The notes under the pieces were generated by a model. That model saw only the letters and a list, made by a program, of their open reading frames with translations, ran no database searches and was not told the origin of the DNA. From Defluviitaleaceae bacterium (GTDB lineage Bacteria > Bacillota > Clostridia > Lachnospirales > WQUN01): a DNA stretch of 64,000 nucleotides. The position numbers and the translations under genes are program-made. Positions 35,670-46,836 of this stretch are shown here, in pieces (positions within the stretch are counted from its first letter, which is position 1; each line of letters starts with the position of its first letter). The stretch covers positions 62,001 to 126,000 of the forward strand of contig WRAH01000001.1 of the NCBI GenBank assembly GCA_009780315.1, given 5' to 3'.

Positions 35670-36416
35670 ATGCCACAAATATTTGCAGATATAACCAGCA
35701 AGGGTATCACTGTGTACACCCCAGAAAAAAATGGGGCGTGGAAAACTGCATTAACGCCCCTACCCTCGGATTTTTTCAGGCAGCAAGTTGCTGTTGATTT
35801 ACCCAAGTTTAAATCATCATCTGTGGTGCTTGTTGCAAATCTGCGCAAAACAGCGATTCGCATAGTGGATATTCCAATAAGTAAGCGCAAATATGACAAG
35901 TGGGAGCTGGTGTCTTCCACATTTCCAATTGGAGAACAGATGAACGAAAACACTCACATTTTTGACGGCAGTGAATTTATAACAAAAGGTAATGAAGTAT
36001 CTCGTTTTTTTATGGCGGCTATTCCTATAGAGATTAGCGAAGCCATAACACGTATAGGTGAATCGCTTGTGGGCAATCTCTACCGATTAGAGCGTATTGA
36101 CACAGTGGAAAATATTTTACTAAAACGCTATAGCCCTGAATCTCACAATGGGATTGTTTTAATTTTATTGCCCCAAGACGAAGGGTTGCGTATGCTAACC
36201 CTTGCCAATGGCTTACCTGAATCGGCATACTATATCAGCAACCACGTTACCCACAGAAAAGCGGAATTTTTACGTGGTTTACATAGTATAGGAAAAAAAC
36301 CAAGTATAAAAGTTGTTTTTTTATATCATACCCTTGAACATATTGTTAAATGGGGTTGGATTCATGATATACTAGAAAATGTCCAAATAGAAGAAAAACC
36401 ATTCTGTTTAATATAG
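35670..36416 (+). CDS. Hypothetical protein
   Basis: 248 residues, cytoplasmic, no signal peptide or membrane segment. It starts 6 nt after the DUF1538 gene and ends 8 nt before the MATE gene, so it belongs to this transcript. Visible features are an N-terminal strand-rich half (ITVYTPEKNGAWKTAL, SSSVVLVANLRKTAIRIVDI), and a C-terminal half with LILLPQDEGLRMLTLANGL and FLYHTLEHIVKWGWI. I recognise no family; the ribonuclease-H/actin-like fold order is conceivable but not shown. Confidence 0.55.
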   Translation: MPQIFADITSKGITVYTPEKNGAWKTALTPLPSDFFRQQVAVDLPKFKSSSVVLVANLRKTAIRIVDIPISKRKYDKWELVSSTFPIGEQMNENTHIFDGSEFITKGNEVSRFFMAAIPIEISEAITRIGESLVGNLYRLERIDTVENILLKRYSPESHNGIVLILLPQDEGLRMLTLANGLPESAYYISNHVTHRKAEFLRGLHSIGKKPSIKVVFLYHTLEHIVKWGWIHDILENVQIEEKPFCLI

Positions 36417-36424
36417 GTGATAAG

Positions 36425-37789
36425 TTGAAAAGCGCGAAATTTGATTTAACCAGCGGCCCAATTATGCATAAGCTACTGACCCTTTCTGTACCGATAATGG
36501 CAACGGCCTTTATGCAAACGGCACATAATATGACCAATATGTTTTGGCTTGGGCGGCTTGGTGATGAATATGTTGCGGCGGCAGGGGTTGCGGGACAGTT
36601 CATGTGGCTGTCTATGGCATTTATATTTTTGTGCCGCATAGGTGCAGAAATTGGAGTGTCACAAAACATGGGCAAAGGCGACCCAGAAACAGCTAAAGCC
36701 TATGCACAAAATGGATTTATGCTATCCCTTGGTGTAGGTATTCTTTATGCTTTGGTTATCTTTGTGTTTCGGAGTCAGTTTATTGATTTTTACAATATAG
36801 ATGACCCGTATGTAGCAAGCATTGCAGAGCATTACTTAGCCATTATTGCGCTCTCTTTTCCATTTATATTTACCCACCTTGTAATCACAAGTGTGTATAA
36901 TGGCTGTGGAAATGCAAAACTTCCTTTTTATATAAACTCTGCGGGATTATTACTTAATGTTATACTCAGTCCAATTTTAATTTTTGTTCTGGGATGGGGG
37001 ATTACCGGGGCTGCAATTAGTATGGTTGTTGCAGCAGTGTTTAACTTTATATTGAAAATTTGGGCAATGACCCTTTATAAAAATCGCCCATTTGAAAAGT
37101 ATGCGCCCTTCGTTCTCATATCAAAGGATAAGGCTGTACAAATTTTAAAATGGGGCGTGCCTGTTGGTGCAGAATCCATGTTGTTTACATTATTGTATAT
37201 GATAGTCACACGGTTTGTGTCTGACTTTGGCGGAGATGGTGCAATTGCCGCACAAAATATTGGACTACAGGTGGAATCCCTTTCATTTATGATTGGGGGA
37301 GGTTTTGCCAGCGCGCTTACGGCATTTATTGGACAAAACTATGGTGCTAAAAAATGGAGGCGATTACGTAAAACACATCGCATTGCATCTATATTTATGG
37401 CGGCATATGGCACAATTGTGGCGTTTATAATGTTTGTATTTGCCGAGCCTCTGGTTTCTATTTTCCTTACAGACCCTGATTCTATTCGCATTGGCGGCGA
37501 TTATTTGAGAATTATTGCCCTTGCACAAATTCTTTTTAGCCTTGAATCCGTTGCACTCGGTTCTTTCCGCGGGCGTGGATTAACAAGAATACCTGCCACC
37601 GCAGGTATTACAAGCAATATACTTCGTGTAATTATCGCCTTTTTCCTAGCCCGAGCCTTTGGCGTAAACGGAATCTGGGCGGCTATTGCAATATCTATGA
37701 CTATTAGAAGTGTCTGGTTACTGGTTTGGCATAAATTGGACTTTAAAAAAGTACCTAAAATTGATGAAATGATTGCGACAAACCCTTAG
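36425..37789 (+). CDS. MATE-family multidrug/organic cation exporter
   Basis: 454 residues, twelve membrane helices. The start is KFDLTSGPIMHKLLTLSVPIMATAFMQTAHNMTNMFWLG, the standard MATE TM1. Other features are GCGNAKLPFY and VGAESMLFTLLYMIVTRFVS in the second half, and SFRGRGLTRIPATAGI. It is a NorM/DinF-type exporter driven by Na+ or H+. Start is TTG, with TAGGTGATAAG upstream. Substrate cannot be inferred. Confidence 0.92.
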   Translation: MKSAKFDLTSGPIMHKLLTLSVPIMATAFMQTAHNMTNMFWLGRLGDEYVAAAGVAGQFMWLSMAFIFLCRIGAEIGVSQNMGKGDPETAKAYAQNGFMLSLGVGILYALVIFVFRSQFIDFYNIDDPYVASIAEHYLAIIALSFPFIFTHLVITSVYNGCGNAKLPFYINSAGLLLNVILSPILIFVLGWGITGAAISMVVAAVFNFILKIWAMTLYKNRPFEKYAPFVLISKDKAVQILKWGVPVGAESMLFTLLYMIVTRFVSDFGGDGAIAAQNIGLQVESLSFMIGGGFASALTAFIGQNYGAKKWRRLRKTHRIASIFMAAYGTIVAFIMFVFAEPLVSIFLTDPDSIRIGGDYLRIIALAQILFSLESVALGSFRGRGLTRIPATAGITSNILRVIIAFFLARAFGVNGIWAAIAISMTIRSVWLLVWHKLDFKKVPKIDEMIATNP

Positions 37790-37837
37790 ACTTGTTATAA
37801 TCATCATTAAAATTCTTAATCTCTTAGGGGGATATTT

Positions 37838-38527
37838 ATGAAAAAATATTTGTTGATGCTTTTTACAGGAACGCTGATAGCCTTTTCTGGTTGTGGTTTT
37901 GTCACGGATTCAACACCAGCAACTATGCCGCCTGTTCCCAATTTAGTATTTAGTGAGATGCCAGACCGATTGCCTTCTACACCACCGCCTGTGGTTATTA
38001 CAGAGGTTACCCATGGTACACTTACGGATTTAGATAATATTGCCGGAGGTACAGGGCTTATTATTGAAAGTGGTTACAGAATTGGACTGGGTGTATTTAC
38101 AACACTTGATGCTTCTCGTAGTGCAGAGGAAGAACGTAATGGGCTTGCACAAGTTTCTTCATATTACACGGTACTCACATTAGATGAGAACAATATCATT
38201 ATTGCTGCCGCTATCGACAGTACAATGACACGCGTAAATTTTGACTTAGAGGGGCAAATTCACAGTGATTTGTCCGCATTTCCACCCACAAGGATGGAAC
38301 TTGGTGACGCTTATGGAATGCGCCGTGCGTCTCCGATAGCCCGTGAGTGGAACGAACAAATGAATGACTTTGCCGATTGGATGGTAGGCAGAACACCATT
38401 GGAAGTACTCAATATGCAATTGACCGAAGACCATAGACCGGCTGAACCAGATTTAATTGCCTCTGTAACCATTGTTGTAAGTGATGTACTTGCCTCTGTA
38501 GAACGTGCGGCATCAAATGCCAAATAA
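37838..38527 (+). CDS. Predicted lipoprotein of unknown function
   Basis: 229 residues. Signal peptide with lipobox FSGC and lipidation Cys19 ([19 protein letters not shown]), then a Pro/Thr-rich tether. The folded part has [17 protein letters not shown], similar to the FMN-binding-like proteins of clostridia, and a C-terminal [20 protein letters not shown] and [20 protein letters not shown], a pattern I have seen in uncharacterised Clostridia lipoproteins. RBS GGGGG. It lies 57 nt before the chemoreceptor gene, raising the possibility of a ligand-binding partner; that is inference. Confidence 0.65.
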   Translation: MKKYLLMLFTGTLIAFSGCGFVTDSTPATMPPVPNLVFSEMPDRLPSTPPPVVITEVTHGTLTDLDNIAGGTGLIIESGYRIGLGVFTTLDASRSAEEERNGLAQVSSYYTVLTLDENNIIIAAAIDSTMTRVNFDLEGQIHSDLSAFPPTRMELGDAYGMRRASPIAREWNEQMNDFADWMVGRTPLEVLNMQLTEDHRPAEPDLIASVTIVVSDVLASVERAASNAK

Positions 38528-38583
38528 GATTTTCAAAGGTTTTACAAAACAAAAAACAAAGTATTTTACTAAGGGGAAAAATA

Positions 38584-40890
38584 ATGCGATGGTTTATTGA
38601 TTTAAGTATTCGAGCAAAGCTTACATTGAGTTTTGCTATGGTTATTATGATGGTACTTGCATTGTTTGCATATTCTTTCATCAGTATGCGGCGTATTGAT
38701 GGCGTGTACACGCACACACTAGAGTATACTATCAATGCAGAAACTACACTTCTGCGGATACATGTAGAAGTCATGGAAATGATGGGTGCCACTGCACTTA
38801 TGTCAACGTATACGGTAGACGCTGTTGCGGCGGCTACCGCTGTTATAGATATTTCTGATGTACTTGATGTGGCAGATTTACGCATTGTTGAATATTATCA
38901 AGATGCTTCTGCGGCACTTTACCGTGCAGTTGAATACCTGCGCGAATATTTAGACAGTATTACTTCTGACCCCAACATTTCTCATAATGATTTATATATA
39001 CATTTAACTGGTGCTAATCAACTCTGGAACTATTTGGACAGATACCGTAATGAAGTGCTTATTCCCCTTCGCATAGAGGCGTTAAATGCCCAGCGTAGTG
39101 CCACACTTGAAATTTTAGATGAAGGTGCGGCTGTTATTGCTGGAGTTGGTCAAACCATTGACGATTTGGTACGTCACGCCGGAGGAATTGCCCATTCAAG
39201 CAGCCACAATGCCACAACAACGTCAAACCAGTCTATTATTTTGCTGGCAGTTATTGCAATTGCAATTGTTGCCTTGGCAATGTTTTTATCATGGTTTGTT
39301 TCATCCGTAGTTTCCAAACCAATTAAAAAACTGGCTAATGTGGCTGATGATGTAGCCAGCGGCAAACTTGCCGTTAATATTTTTACAAGCGGTAAAGATG
39401 AAGTTGGAATGCTTGGCGGAAGTCTCGCACGGGTTGTAAAAAATGTAAACACTCTTATTACAGATATCACGGCACTACAACACAAACATGCCGAAGGCAA
39501 TATTCATCATAGAATTGACGAGGATGGATATGAAGGCGCGTACCGTGAAGTAGTTGCCGGTGTAAACCAAATGTCATATGAATCTACCAACACATTAGAT
39601 GATATTCTTAATGTACTTGAGCATTTAGCCAACGGTAATTTGGATGTAAAGTTAAAAGATTATCCTGGTGAAAAACAAGAAGTCAACAGGCAAATGGACA
39701 ATGTACAAGCCAATATTCACCGCATTGTCTTTGAAATTAACCGATTAGCACATGATGGCGCAAATGGTCAGTTAACCACACGTGTAAATGCCGAAGTATT
39801 TAATGGCGTGTGGAAGCAAATCATGGAAGGGCTTAATCAAGTCATGAACTCCGTTGCTGAACCTGTGCAAGAAGTACAAAATGCGTTGAATGACATTGCA
39901 AAGGGCAACTTTGATACAGGTTTAAATGGAGTGTACCATGGTGCATTTGACGACATGAAAAAAGCAATGAACGGTACCGTTTCAGCTATTTCAAGTTATA
40001 TTCAAGAGATTACAGAAGTTTTAAAATATATGGCAGATGGGGACTTAACCAAAACCATTAACAGGGATTATATTGGTCAATTTGATGCCATTAAAGATGC
40101 CATTAACGGGATTTCTTCCAATTTACGTAAAACCATGGCTGATATTTTAACTGCATCTGAGCAAGTGAATATAGGCTCTCGTCAAATATCAGATTCTTCT
40201 GCATCCCTTGCAGTTGGCGCAGGAGAACAATCCAGTGCTATTGAGCGACTGTCTGATTCTGTTGATGCGATTAGCATTCAAACCCAAAACAATGCAGACA
40301 ACGCCGACAATGCAAATGTACTGGCGGCACGGTCTACTTCAAGTGCTATTTCTGGTAATGAATCTATGCAAAATATGCTTATTGCCATGGAAAAAATCCA
40401 GACATCTTCCACAGGTATACAGCAGATAATTAGTGTCATTTCAGATATTGCATTCCAAACAAATTTGCTTGCACTAAACGCTGCTGTTGAAGCCGCCCGT
40501 GCCGGCGAACATGGACGGGGCTTTAATGTCGTTGCAGAAGAGGTACGCAACTTGGCAAGCAAAAGCCAACAATCCGTTCACAATACCGAGTCGCTTATCA
40601 ACGATTCAAACGCTCAAGTGGGCGCAGGCGCAGAAATTACTCAAACTACAGCCGATGCACTACAGCTCATTGTTGATAATGCCGCTGAACTATCAAATAT
40701 TATTTCTGCAATTGCAGACGCATCCAAGGGACAAGCAGAAGCCCTTGCCGAATTTAAACTGGGTATAGACCAGATAGCTCAAGTGGTAAGCACAAACACC
40801 ACTGCTTCGGAAGAATCTGCCGTTGCGGCTGAAGAGCTTATGACACAAGCAGAAGCACTGCAAAATATGATGAAATATTTTAAGATTTAA
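38584..40890 (+). CDS. Methyl-accepting chemotaxis protein with multiple HAMP-like repeats
   Basis: 768 residues. TM1 (about 12-32), a four-helix sensor (about 33-210), TM2 (about 216-238), then a HAMP and at least two further HAMP-like segments ([43 protein letters not shown]). The signalling domain follows from about 520, with the MCP hairpin tip [17 protein letters not shown] and [13 protein letters not shown]. It would sense a ligand outside or at the membrane and control CheA. It fits the flagellar gene at the start of the window. Tandem HAMPs of this kind are known in other chemoreceptors. Confidence 0.93.
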   Translation: MRWFIDLSIRAKLTLSFAMVIMMVLALFAYSFISMRRIDGVYTHTLEYTINAETTLLRIHVEVMEMMGATALMSTYTVDAVAAATAVIDISDVLDVADLRIVEYYQDASAALYRAVEYLREYLDSITSDPNISHNDLYIHLTGANQLWNYLDRYRNEVLIPLRIEALNAQRSATLEILDEGAAVIAGVGQTIDDLVRHAGGIAHSSSHNATTTSNQSIILLAVIAIAIVALAMFLSWFVSSVVSKPIKKLANVADDVASGKLAVNIFTSGKDEVGMLGGSLARVVKNVNTLITDITALQHKHAEGNIHHRIDEDGYEGAYREVVAGVNQMSYESTNTLDDILNVLEHLANGNLDVKLKDYPGEKQEVNRQMDNVQANIHRIVFEINRLAHDGANGQLTTRVNAEVFNGVWKQIMEGLNQVMNSVAEPVQEVQNALNDIAKGNFDTGLNGVYHGAFDDMKKAMNGTVSAISSYIQEITEVLKYMADGDLTKTINRDYIGQFDAIKDAINGISSNLRKTMADILTASEQVNIGSRQISDSSASLAVGAGEQSSAIERLSDSVDAISIQTQNNADNADNANVLAARSTSSAISGNESMQNMLIAMEKIQTSSTGIQQIISVISDIAFQTNLLALNAAVEAARAGEHGRGFNVVAEEVRNLASKSQQSVHNTESLINDSNAQVGAGAEITQTTADALQLIVDNAAELSNIISAIADASKGQAEALAEFKLGIDQIAQVVSTNTTASEESAVAAEELMTQAEALQNMMKYFKI

Positions 40891-40911
40891 GTACTTTGTA
40901 TTCAATGCAAG

Positions 40912-40947
40912 AAAAGAGCGGCTGTTTATTCAAACAGCCGCTCTTTT
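40912..40947. terminator. Bidirectional terminator between chemoreceptor and subtilase genes
   Basis: Stem AAAAGAGCGGCTGTTT with its complement (15-16 bp) around ATTC, flanked by A and T runs on both sides. Confidence 0.92.
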
Positions 40948-40962
40948 ACATATTAACAGATT

Positions 40963-43900
40963 TTAAATAATAATCTCTACGCTTCTTGTATCTTCATCCC
41001 AATCGACCAATGCGCCAAAAAATTCACTAACAAATCGTACAGACACCATCGTACGGTCATTTACAAGCATTGATGGAACGTCCATGCCTTCTGCCATTTC
41101 GCCAATAGCAAAGGTTAAAATATCCTCACCAAGTTGTAGTGAAATGATTGCAGGTGAATCTTCTGTTTCACCAATAAAATCAATGTCTGCGCCTAGTGCA
41201 TCTGCAATAAAGCGGATTGGTAACATGATGCGGCCTTCATAAATAAATGGAAGGACATCCATAACTTGCAATTCAGCATTTTCAGCTAGGTCATGAATAG
41301 CCAGTGAATCTAGTGAGATAGATAAGCGTTTGAGTTTTTCAACATAAGCAATAACAAACTCACCAGAAATTGTGGTTTCAAATACAAAATACCCTGTTTC
41401 AGTGTCATAACGCCCGCCTATGATTGTTCCATCTTCAATTATAGCAACAATTCTATAAATGTTCATGCCTTCTAATTCAAGGGCACCTAAAGATATAGAA
41501 ATTGTTATGGCAGATGGCAGTTCATCAATAAGGTTGCTTCCAACAAAAATATAAATTTCAACTGCAAGCAGTCCATCTATATCTTCATTGCCATGATTGA
41601 CGGTTATATCAATTGTAATAGGCTGTGGATTTTCTTCATCCACTAAGCCAGCAAGTACATGTGCAGGAATGACAACCACTGCATCATCTACAGCTACAAT
41701 TAAATCATCACCGCTTTCAAGTAAGTGAAGCAATGTCTCTTCGTCAATTATAATTTCTTCATCAATCATTGGCTCAACAATGACTTCTTCAACTTCATTA
41801 ACAACATCATCGTCAATGACTGCTGTTGGTGGTGGCGTTGAACTTGGACTGGGACTACCGCCGCCGCCAGCTCCGCCTCCACCTGACGTAAAGATATCTA
41901 TTGTCATTACACGGCTGATGTCAGTGACTTCAACAGAGCCAATGGAGGATGTGACTTTCAGCATCCATTCACCTGCATGTTGAGTATTTAGTGCATTGGC
42001 AATGGTAAGCGGAGCAATTGCAACCCCAAATCTATCAAACACAAGGGGGAAACTTTCACCCACAGCATTGCCATTTCTTAACCACTGGGCTTCTGAGGTT
42101 ACAGCAGCAACAGAGCGGATTACACGCAAATTAAATTCTGTTGTGCTTCCCGCTTGTAAACGCTGTGTCAATGGGAAATCACTGTCACTGTAATCAAAAG
42201 TTACAAGGCTTTCAATATCGTCTGCAACATCCTCATGAGCCACGAGGAACATTGCATCACTGCCAGCATGTGTGGAAACCCAACTAAGCACACCACCAGG
42301 ATGCCCAACACCGCGGCCGTCAATGCCCCATGCAAACAATTGGTAAGGAGCATTATGCGCATCAGCAGGTATTGGAATGTTTACCATAAATTCTCCAGTG
42401 CTATTACCAGCACCAAGGGTAATTGTACCCATACCATCAAAGACAACTTGCTGTGCGCCAAAGCTTACAGGTATAAAATTAGGAATAGACGCGGTATTCA
42501 CAGATTCTAAGCCTAAGTCCATTGCAAGAGATATTGCAGGGCTTACTAATCTTCCGCTGACTGACACAGTGGTATCTCCATCTTCAAATGTGAAAATACC
42601 TTCGTCAAATTCAACTGTTGGCACTTCATCCGTAACAATGAACGTATAAGGAATAACAAGGTTGTGGTCTGGGTGGTCAATATTGTTGACTACAACAACG
42701 GAAACTGTATAAGTACCCGCTTCAAGAACATAGCCATCTACTATCCACATGACACCCGGATGCCCTGTTGCCCCAAATGTTTCTCCGCCAACCACTGAAC
42801 GCACAACATTGTTAAGTGTAATGAATCTGTTTGGCGGTACATTATTTAGAGTGCTGGCTAGTATTTTGTCTTCATCACCAGGTTCACTACCATAAGGCCC
42901 AATATAGATTCTAACCGCTCTGTCAAACTCTGTAGCGTCAATGAAGGCAAATGTTAGCGACGTGTAATTGGATTGGGTCATAATGGCTTCACGATTTTCA
43001 CTTGGATGACTCCAAATGGGGTCAAATGAAAGTGTGTGTGCCCTTGGGTCAAAAGCATTTGTATTTTCTTCTGTTGTTGCATGATTAGAAAGAATTGACC
43101 GCCATACGCCTGTATTAGGCAAATGGGCTGTAAGCACTACAGGGGGAGCGTCCAAGTTAAAATACGCACCAAATGGCATACGCAAAGTTGTACTGCCATT
43201 TGTAAATGTGAGATAACCTTGAGCAAATCCACGGTTTGCCGCTACGCCATTGTGGGTCATGTGAACGTCAAAGGTATTACTGCTTGTTTGATGAACAACA
43301 AGCCCAACCCCATTGACTGTGTGAAGAAGTCTTGGCCCCCAATGTCCCGCGTCTGGACGAAGCAGCTCTTGAGAAGGCATAACAAAATTGTGTGATGCAC
43401 TCCAACTGCCGCCGCCATGAATGGTTACAGGAATGATATCTGTCGTTGCGGCAATACCTTCTGACACATCGATACTGCCAAAACTTAATGAAGACATGGT
43501 TTGCGTAGAGAATAAACCAGAGTTCATCCCATCACCAGCACTAAATGGAATCGGATGTTGTGCCGTTGCAAAAGCGGTGGTGTCAAATATTGCAGTTGGA
43601 TTAACAAAACCTGCACCAACCTGCAATACACTGTAGTAAGGTATATTAGAATCCAAAGGTCTTGCGGTGTTCATGATTCTTGCTTTAATTTCATAGGGTT
43701 GCCAGCTTGGGTCATATTCGCGCATTAGCGCAACAATTCCAGCAACAGCCGGTGCCGCCATTGATGTGCCTCCCATTGATACATATGGTGGGAAATCACT
43801 GCCTGCCAAGTCCATATTATTTGAAGACCATATACTGACACCTGGAGCAACAATGTCTGGCAAGACTTGCATAGTTGGTACACTTAAATGTGGAGCGAAA

Positions 43901-46617
43901 AAAGAATCTCTCACTGGCCCAAGGGGCCCAATGGATGAAAAGGGTGTGAGCCTATCTGTTGGAGTGGTCACTATAAAATTACCAAAATTGATTGTACCTG
44001 TAACAGGTGTTGCTGGTACGTAACTTATCGCAGAAATACCAAATGCGTCAAAAGCAGTTTGCATTCCCATTGAAAAGTTTGGTAAAACTTGCCCAGGTCC
44101 AATACCATTAAGGACTGTACCTGTAACAAAAACATTGCCTGGCTGATTGTTGAGCAAAACAAATGCATCTGCATTCAGGTCAAATGCCAAGTCACGCATG
44201 GTAACAAACTCTCCGCCGCCTCGGGAGATGATGGCAACTTGCCCTGTTAAATCATGACCACCCAGCAGTTCTGTTCTAACCGCTTGCACAAAGGCTGGAT
44301 AGGCTGGATTCGTCCGTCCACCATTTGGCATGGCAATTGAACCACCTTCAACATTACCTAATTGCCCAAACCATGTGAAATTACGGTCACCATAAGCAAG
44401 AAAACCAGCGGTATTAAAACCTGGTGAATGTCCAATCATATTGATTGACCTTGGCACACCATTTAACATCGTATCCGTTACGCTTTCTTGAGGGCGGCCA
44501 CCAGCTTCACCCGCACCAACAACGATGGATAAAGATGCCGTTGCAGGGCCGCCGCCAAGTGAGAACCAGCCGCCGATACCTTCTGCACGTGTGCCGCCGC
44601 CAATACCATCATTGCCTGCGGCAGAAACAATGACAATACCTGCAAGACTAAGCACATTGAGTGCATATGCATTGGGTTGCCATGGTGTGTTTATACGATT
44701 ACCTAAAGATAAGTTGATAACATGCATGTTGTTGAGGTAAGCATCTTCCATTGCATCCATCAGTGAACTGCCTTGTGAGCCGCCAGGGCCTTGCCCAATG
44801 ACGCGATATGACCACAGTTCAATATCAGGTGCCATTGCAATCACAGTACCTGCAACATGTGTACCATGATTTGTAGCACTCCATGCAGGAGGATTGTGGG
44901 ATAATTCCATCGCACTTGTGCCTGACCCTGTTGGGCGATACCCATTGATACCTAAAATTGGGCATGGGTCAAGTGCCAAAAAGTTACCTCCTGGCAATGT
45001 GGTTGCGCCATTCAAAAAAGGTGCAATTGCAGGATGGCGATAGTCAATGCCAGTGTCAAATACAGCCACTCTTACCCCTTGACCTGTGGCGAAATTGCTA
45101 TGAATATCGTCAATTCCAAATAAGTCCATCGCCGCACGATTAAACAGGGGGTCACGCACATACGCGCCTGACATAGGCATAATCAGTAGACCTAATGATA
45201 CCATTGTAGTCACTGTTGTATAAATTTCATCATTATTGTAGTACGCAACGCTAATATTCACATCACCAAGGCGCGCACGTTCTGCTACAGTAAACACACC
45301 ATCGTCAATGGAGATTCCAAAGACTTCAATACGATATCCGTCTTCATCAACAATATTCCACATAAACGGCACATCATCAATGACATTGCCAAGACGGTTA
45401 AGTGCCTTGGCTGTAAATTGATAATACTCACCCTCGCGTACATATTCCACTGTCATAGGCTCAAGTATTATTTCAACCACTGCGTCATTGTCGATTGGCG
45501 CAAAAGTAACGATTACTTCGGTGTTTCCTGTGATAGCACCTGTTAAGGTATCGCCTTCAAGAATCCAACCTTCGGTTACGATACAAATTTCATAACCATC
45601 AACAATAACTGTCCACACATATACTTCATACAGTGGCATGTTTTCCTCAAAATGCGGAATCGCTGTAAAGGTAATCGCACTGCCTTCCACCAAAGATGTA
45701 TAACTACCATACAATTCATCGTCTGTTGAAGCGGTTAAAGAACCACCCATTGTATAGTCCACATGCCATCTTACTGAAAAGAATGTCTCTACAGGGGGCA
45801 TTGGCGGAGCAGTTACAATGGATTCATCATCATAAACTGCTTCGTCTTCTAATACTTCACATACACAATAGTCATAGCCATACTCACAATAGCCTTCGCT
45901 TTCTTGTACTGGTGGCTCTGCCTCTTCGTCGTGTTCATCATATTCATATGTTTCGTAATCTTCTTCCTCGTCTTCTGATGTAGGTTCTTCTATAGTATCA
46001 GTAATCATTTCTTCTTCAAGCTGCATTGCCAGAAGTTCGCCTATAGCAAAATGCTCCACGTTTGGTGACACGGAGAACACTTCTGGCAATGCTGCAATAT
46101 CTTCAAGCATAAAAGCAGGAACGCGCATAAATACACCATTAAAAATCATGTGGTGGCGGCTGTAAATTTCAATATGATTAGAACGTCCGCGCCCTATGAT
46201 ACTTGTCAGTTGACTATTAAAGTCATTGTGGGCATCCAGTGCTTCGGCTTCAAATGACCTGTCACTTAAACGTGCAAATCCACTGCCCTCATGCTCTGCA
46301 AGAAGCCGTAAAGCCACTGCCGGCGGTGTTCTAAATTGAACAATGACATCCACTATTGCGTTAGGGTTAGTGATGGCATATGAGCCAACAAAACCTACCA
46401 CACCAATAGATGTATCCAAGGTACTGGTTACAAATTCAACTTCATTCATGGGGTCGCCCATGCCAAGCTGGGGCAACACTTCAGGTGTCAGTTCGATAGC
46501 ATTAAAATCATCTGTAAGCTCAAGCTCAACTGCAAAAGCTGGTTGAATGACGAAAACAGAAGTTGACATAATCAAGGCAATAAGCAATGCTAGAACTTTT
46601 GACATTGTCTTTTTCAA
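40963..46617 (-). CDS. Very large secreted subtilase (S8 peptidase) with wall-binding-like C-terminus
   Basis: 1884 residues from TTG 46617, preceded by AAAGGACG; the open frame continues upstream to 46704 without a better site. Signal peptide ends at QPAFA (about 33). A propeptide-like region, an acidic stretch (about 215-260) and an InlB-like beta repeat (about 280-380) come before the catalytic domain. The triad is Asp521 (VFDTGID), His587 (NHGTHVAG) and Ser952 (GGTSMAAP), with a PA-like insert between His and Ser. C5a-peptidase-type Fn3-like domains follow. A linker rich in Gly, Ser and Pro and an acidic stretch lead to a C-terminal copper-amine-oxidase-N-like domain (MLPIRFIADALGADID). 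No LPxTG. It probably cleaves host or nutrient proteins at the cell surface. Confidence 0.92.
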   Translation of the reverse strand: MKKTMSKVLALLIALIMSTSVFVIQPAFAVELELTDDFNAIELTPEVLPQLGMGDPMNEVEFVTSTLDTSIGVVGFVGSYAITNPNAIVDVIVQFRTPPAVALRLLAEHEGSGFARLSDRSFEAEALDAHNDFNSQLTSIIGRGRSNHIEIYSRHHMIFNGVFMRVPAFMLEDIAALPEVFSVSPNVEHFAIGELLAMQLEEEMITDTIEEPTSEDEEEDYETYEYDEHDEEAEPPVQESEGYCEYGYDYCVCEVLEDEAVYDDESIVTAPPMPPVETFFSVRWHVDYTMGGSLTASTDDELYGSYTSLVEGSAITFTAIPHFEENMPLYEVYVWTVIVDGYEICIVTEGWILEGDTLTGAITGNTEVIVTFAPIDNDAVVEIILEPMTVEYVREGEYYQFTAKALNRLGNVIDDVPFMWNIVDEDGYRIEVFGISIDDGVFTVAERARLGDVNISVAYYNNDEIYTTVTTMVSLGLLIMPMSGAYVRDPLFNRAAMDLFGIDDIHSNFATGQGVRVAVFDTGIDYRHPAIAPFLNGATTLPGGNFLALDPCPILGINGYRPTGSGTSAMELSHNPPAWSATNHGTHVAGTVIAMAPDIELWSYRVIGQGPGGSQGSSLMDAMEDAYLNNMHVINLSLGNRINTPWQPNAYALNVLSLAGIVIVSAAGNDGIGGGTRAEGIGGWFSLGGGPATASLSIVVGAGEAGGRPQESVTDTMLNGVPRSINMIGHSPGFNTAGFLAYGDRNFTWFGQLGNVEGGSIAMPNGGRTNPAYPAFVQAVRTELLGGHDLTGQVAIISRGGGEFVTMRDLAFDLNADAFVLLNNQPGNVFVTGTVLNGIGPGQVLPNFSMGMQTAFDAFGISAISYVPATPVTGTINFGNFIVTTPTDRLTPFSSIGPLGPVRDSFFAPHLSVPTMQVLPDIVAPGVSIWSSNNMDLAGSDFPPYVSMGGTSMAAPAVAGIVALMREYDPSWQPYEIKARIMNTARPLDSNIPYYSVLQVGAGFVNPTAIFDTTAFATAQHPIPFSAGDGMNSGLFSTQTMSSLSFGSIDVSEGIAATTDIIPVTIHGGGSWSASHNFVMPSQELLRPDAGHWGPRLLHTVNGVGLVVHQTSSNTFDVHMTHNGVAANRGFAQGYLTFTNGSTTLRMPFGAYFNLDAPPVVLTAHLPNTGVWRSILSNHATTEENTNAFDPRAHTLSFDPIWSHPSENREAIMTQSNYTSLTFAFIDATEFDRAVRIYIGPYGSEPGDEDKILASTLNNVPPNRFITLNNVVRSVVGGETFGATGHPGVMWIVDGYVLEAGTYTVSVVVVNNIDHPDHNLVIPYTFIVTDEVPTVEFDEGIFTFEDGDTTVSVSGRLVSPAISLAMDLGLESVNTASIPNFIPVSFGAQQVVFDGMGTITLGAGNSTGEFMVNIPIPADAHNAPYQLFAWGIDGRGVGHPGGVLSWVSTHAGSDAMFLVAHEDVADDIESLVTFDYSDSDFPLTQRLQAGSTTEFNLRVIRSVAAVTSEAQWLRNGNAVGESFPLVFDRFGVAIAPLTIANALNTQHAGEWMLKVTSSIGSVEVTDISRVMTIDIFTSGGGGAGGGGSPSPSSTPPPTAVIDDDVVNEVEEVIVEPMIDEEIIIDEETLLHLLESGDDLIVAVDDAVVVIPAHVLAGLVDEENPQPITIDITVNHGNEDIDGLLAVEIYIFVGSNLIDELPSAITISISLGALELEGMNIYRIVAIIEDGTIIGGRYDTETGYFVFETTISGEFVIAYVEKLKRLSISLDSLAIHDLAENAELQVMDVLPFIYEGRIMLPIRFIADALGADIDFIGETEDSPAIISLQLGEDILTFAIGEMAEGMDVPSMLVNDRTMVSVRFVSEFFGALVDWDEDTRSVEIII

Positions 46618-46769
46618 AACTACACGTCCTTTCATTAAATCAAACGCGGCAACTTTTCTCCGTTCACCTTTGTAGCTTATTTTCTTACTTGTAGGTATCA
46701 ACATCTTTAGTTATAACACCCTCCTCACCTATAAATGATTCTTAATTACATAAAATCATTTTGTATAAT

Positions 46770-46798
46770 AATATATCATGTTATAGCATAAAAAACAA
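46770..46798 (-). promoter_or_regulatory. Possible promoter of the subtilase gene
   Basis: TTGTTT, 17 bp, TATATT on the minus strand, with a leader of about 145 nt before the TTG start. Weak -35, good -10. The gap 46705-46953 contains no gene; besides this it holds the terminator-like inverted repeat at 46837-46897. Confidence 0.35.
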
Positions 46799-46836
46799 GT
46801 TTTAAGCATTTATATTATTTACATTTGGTAATAATT

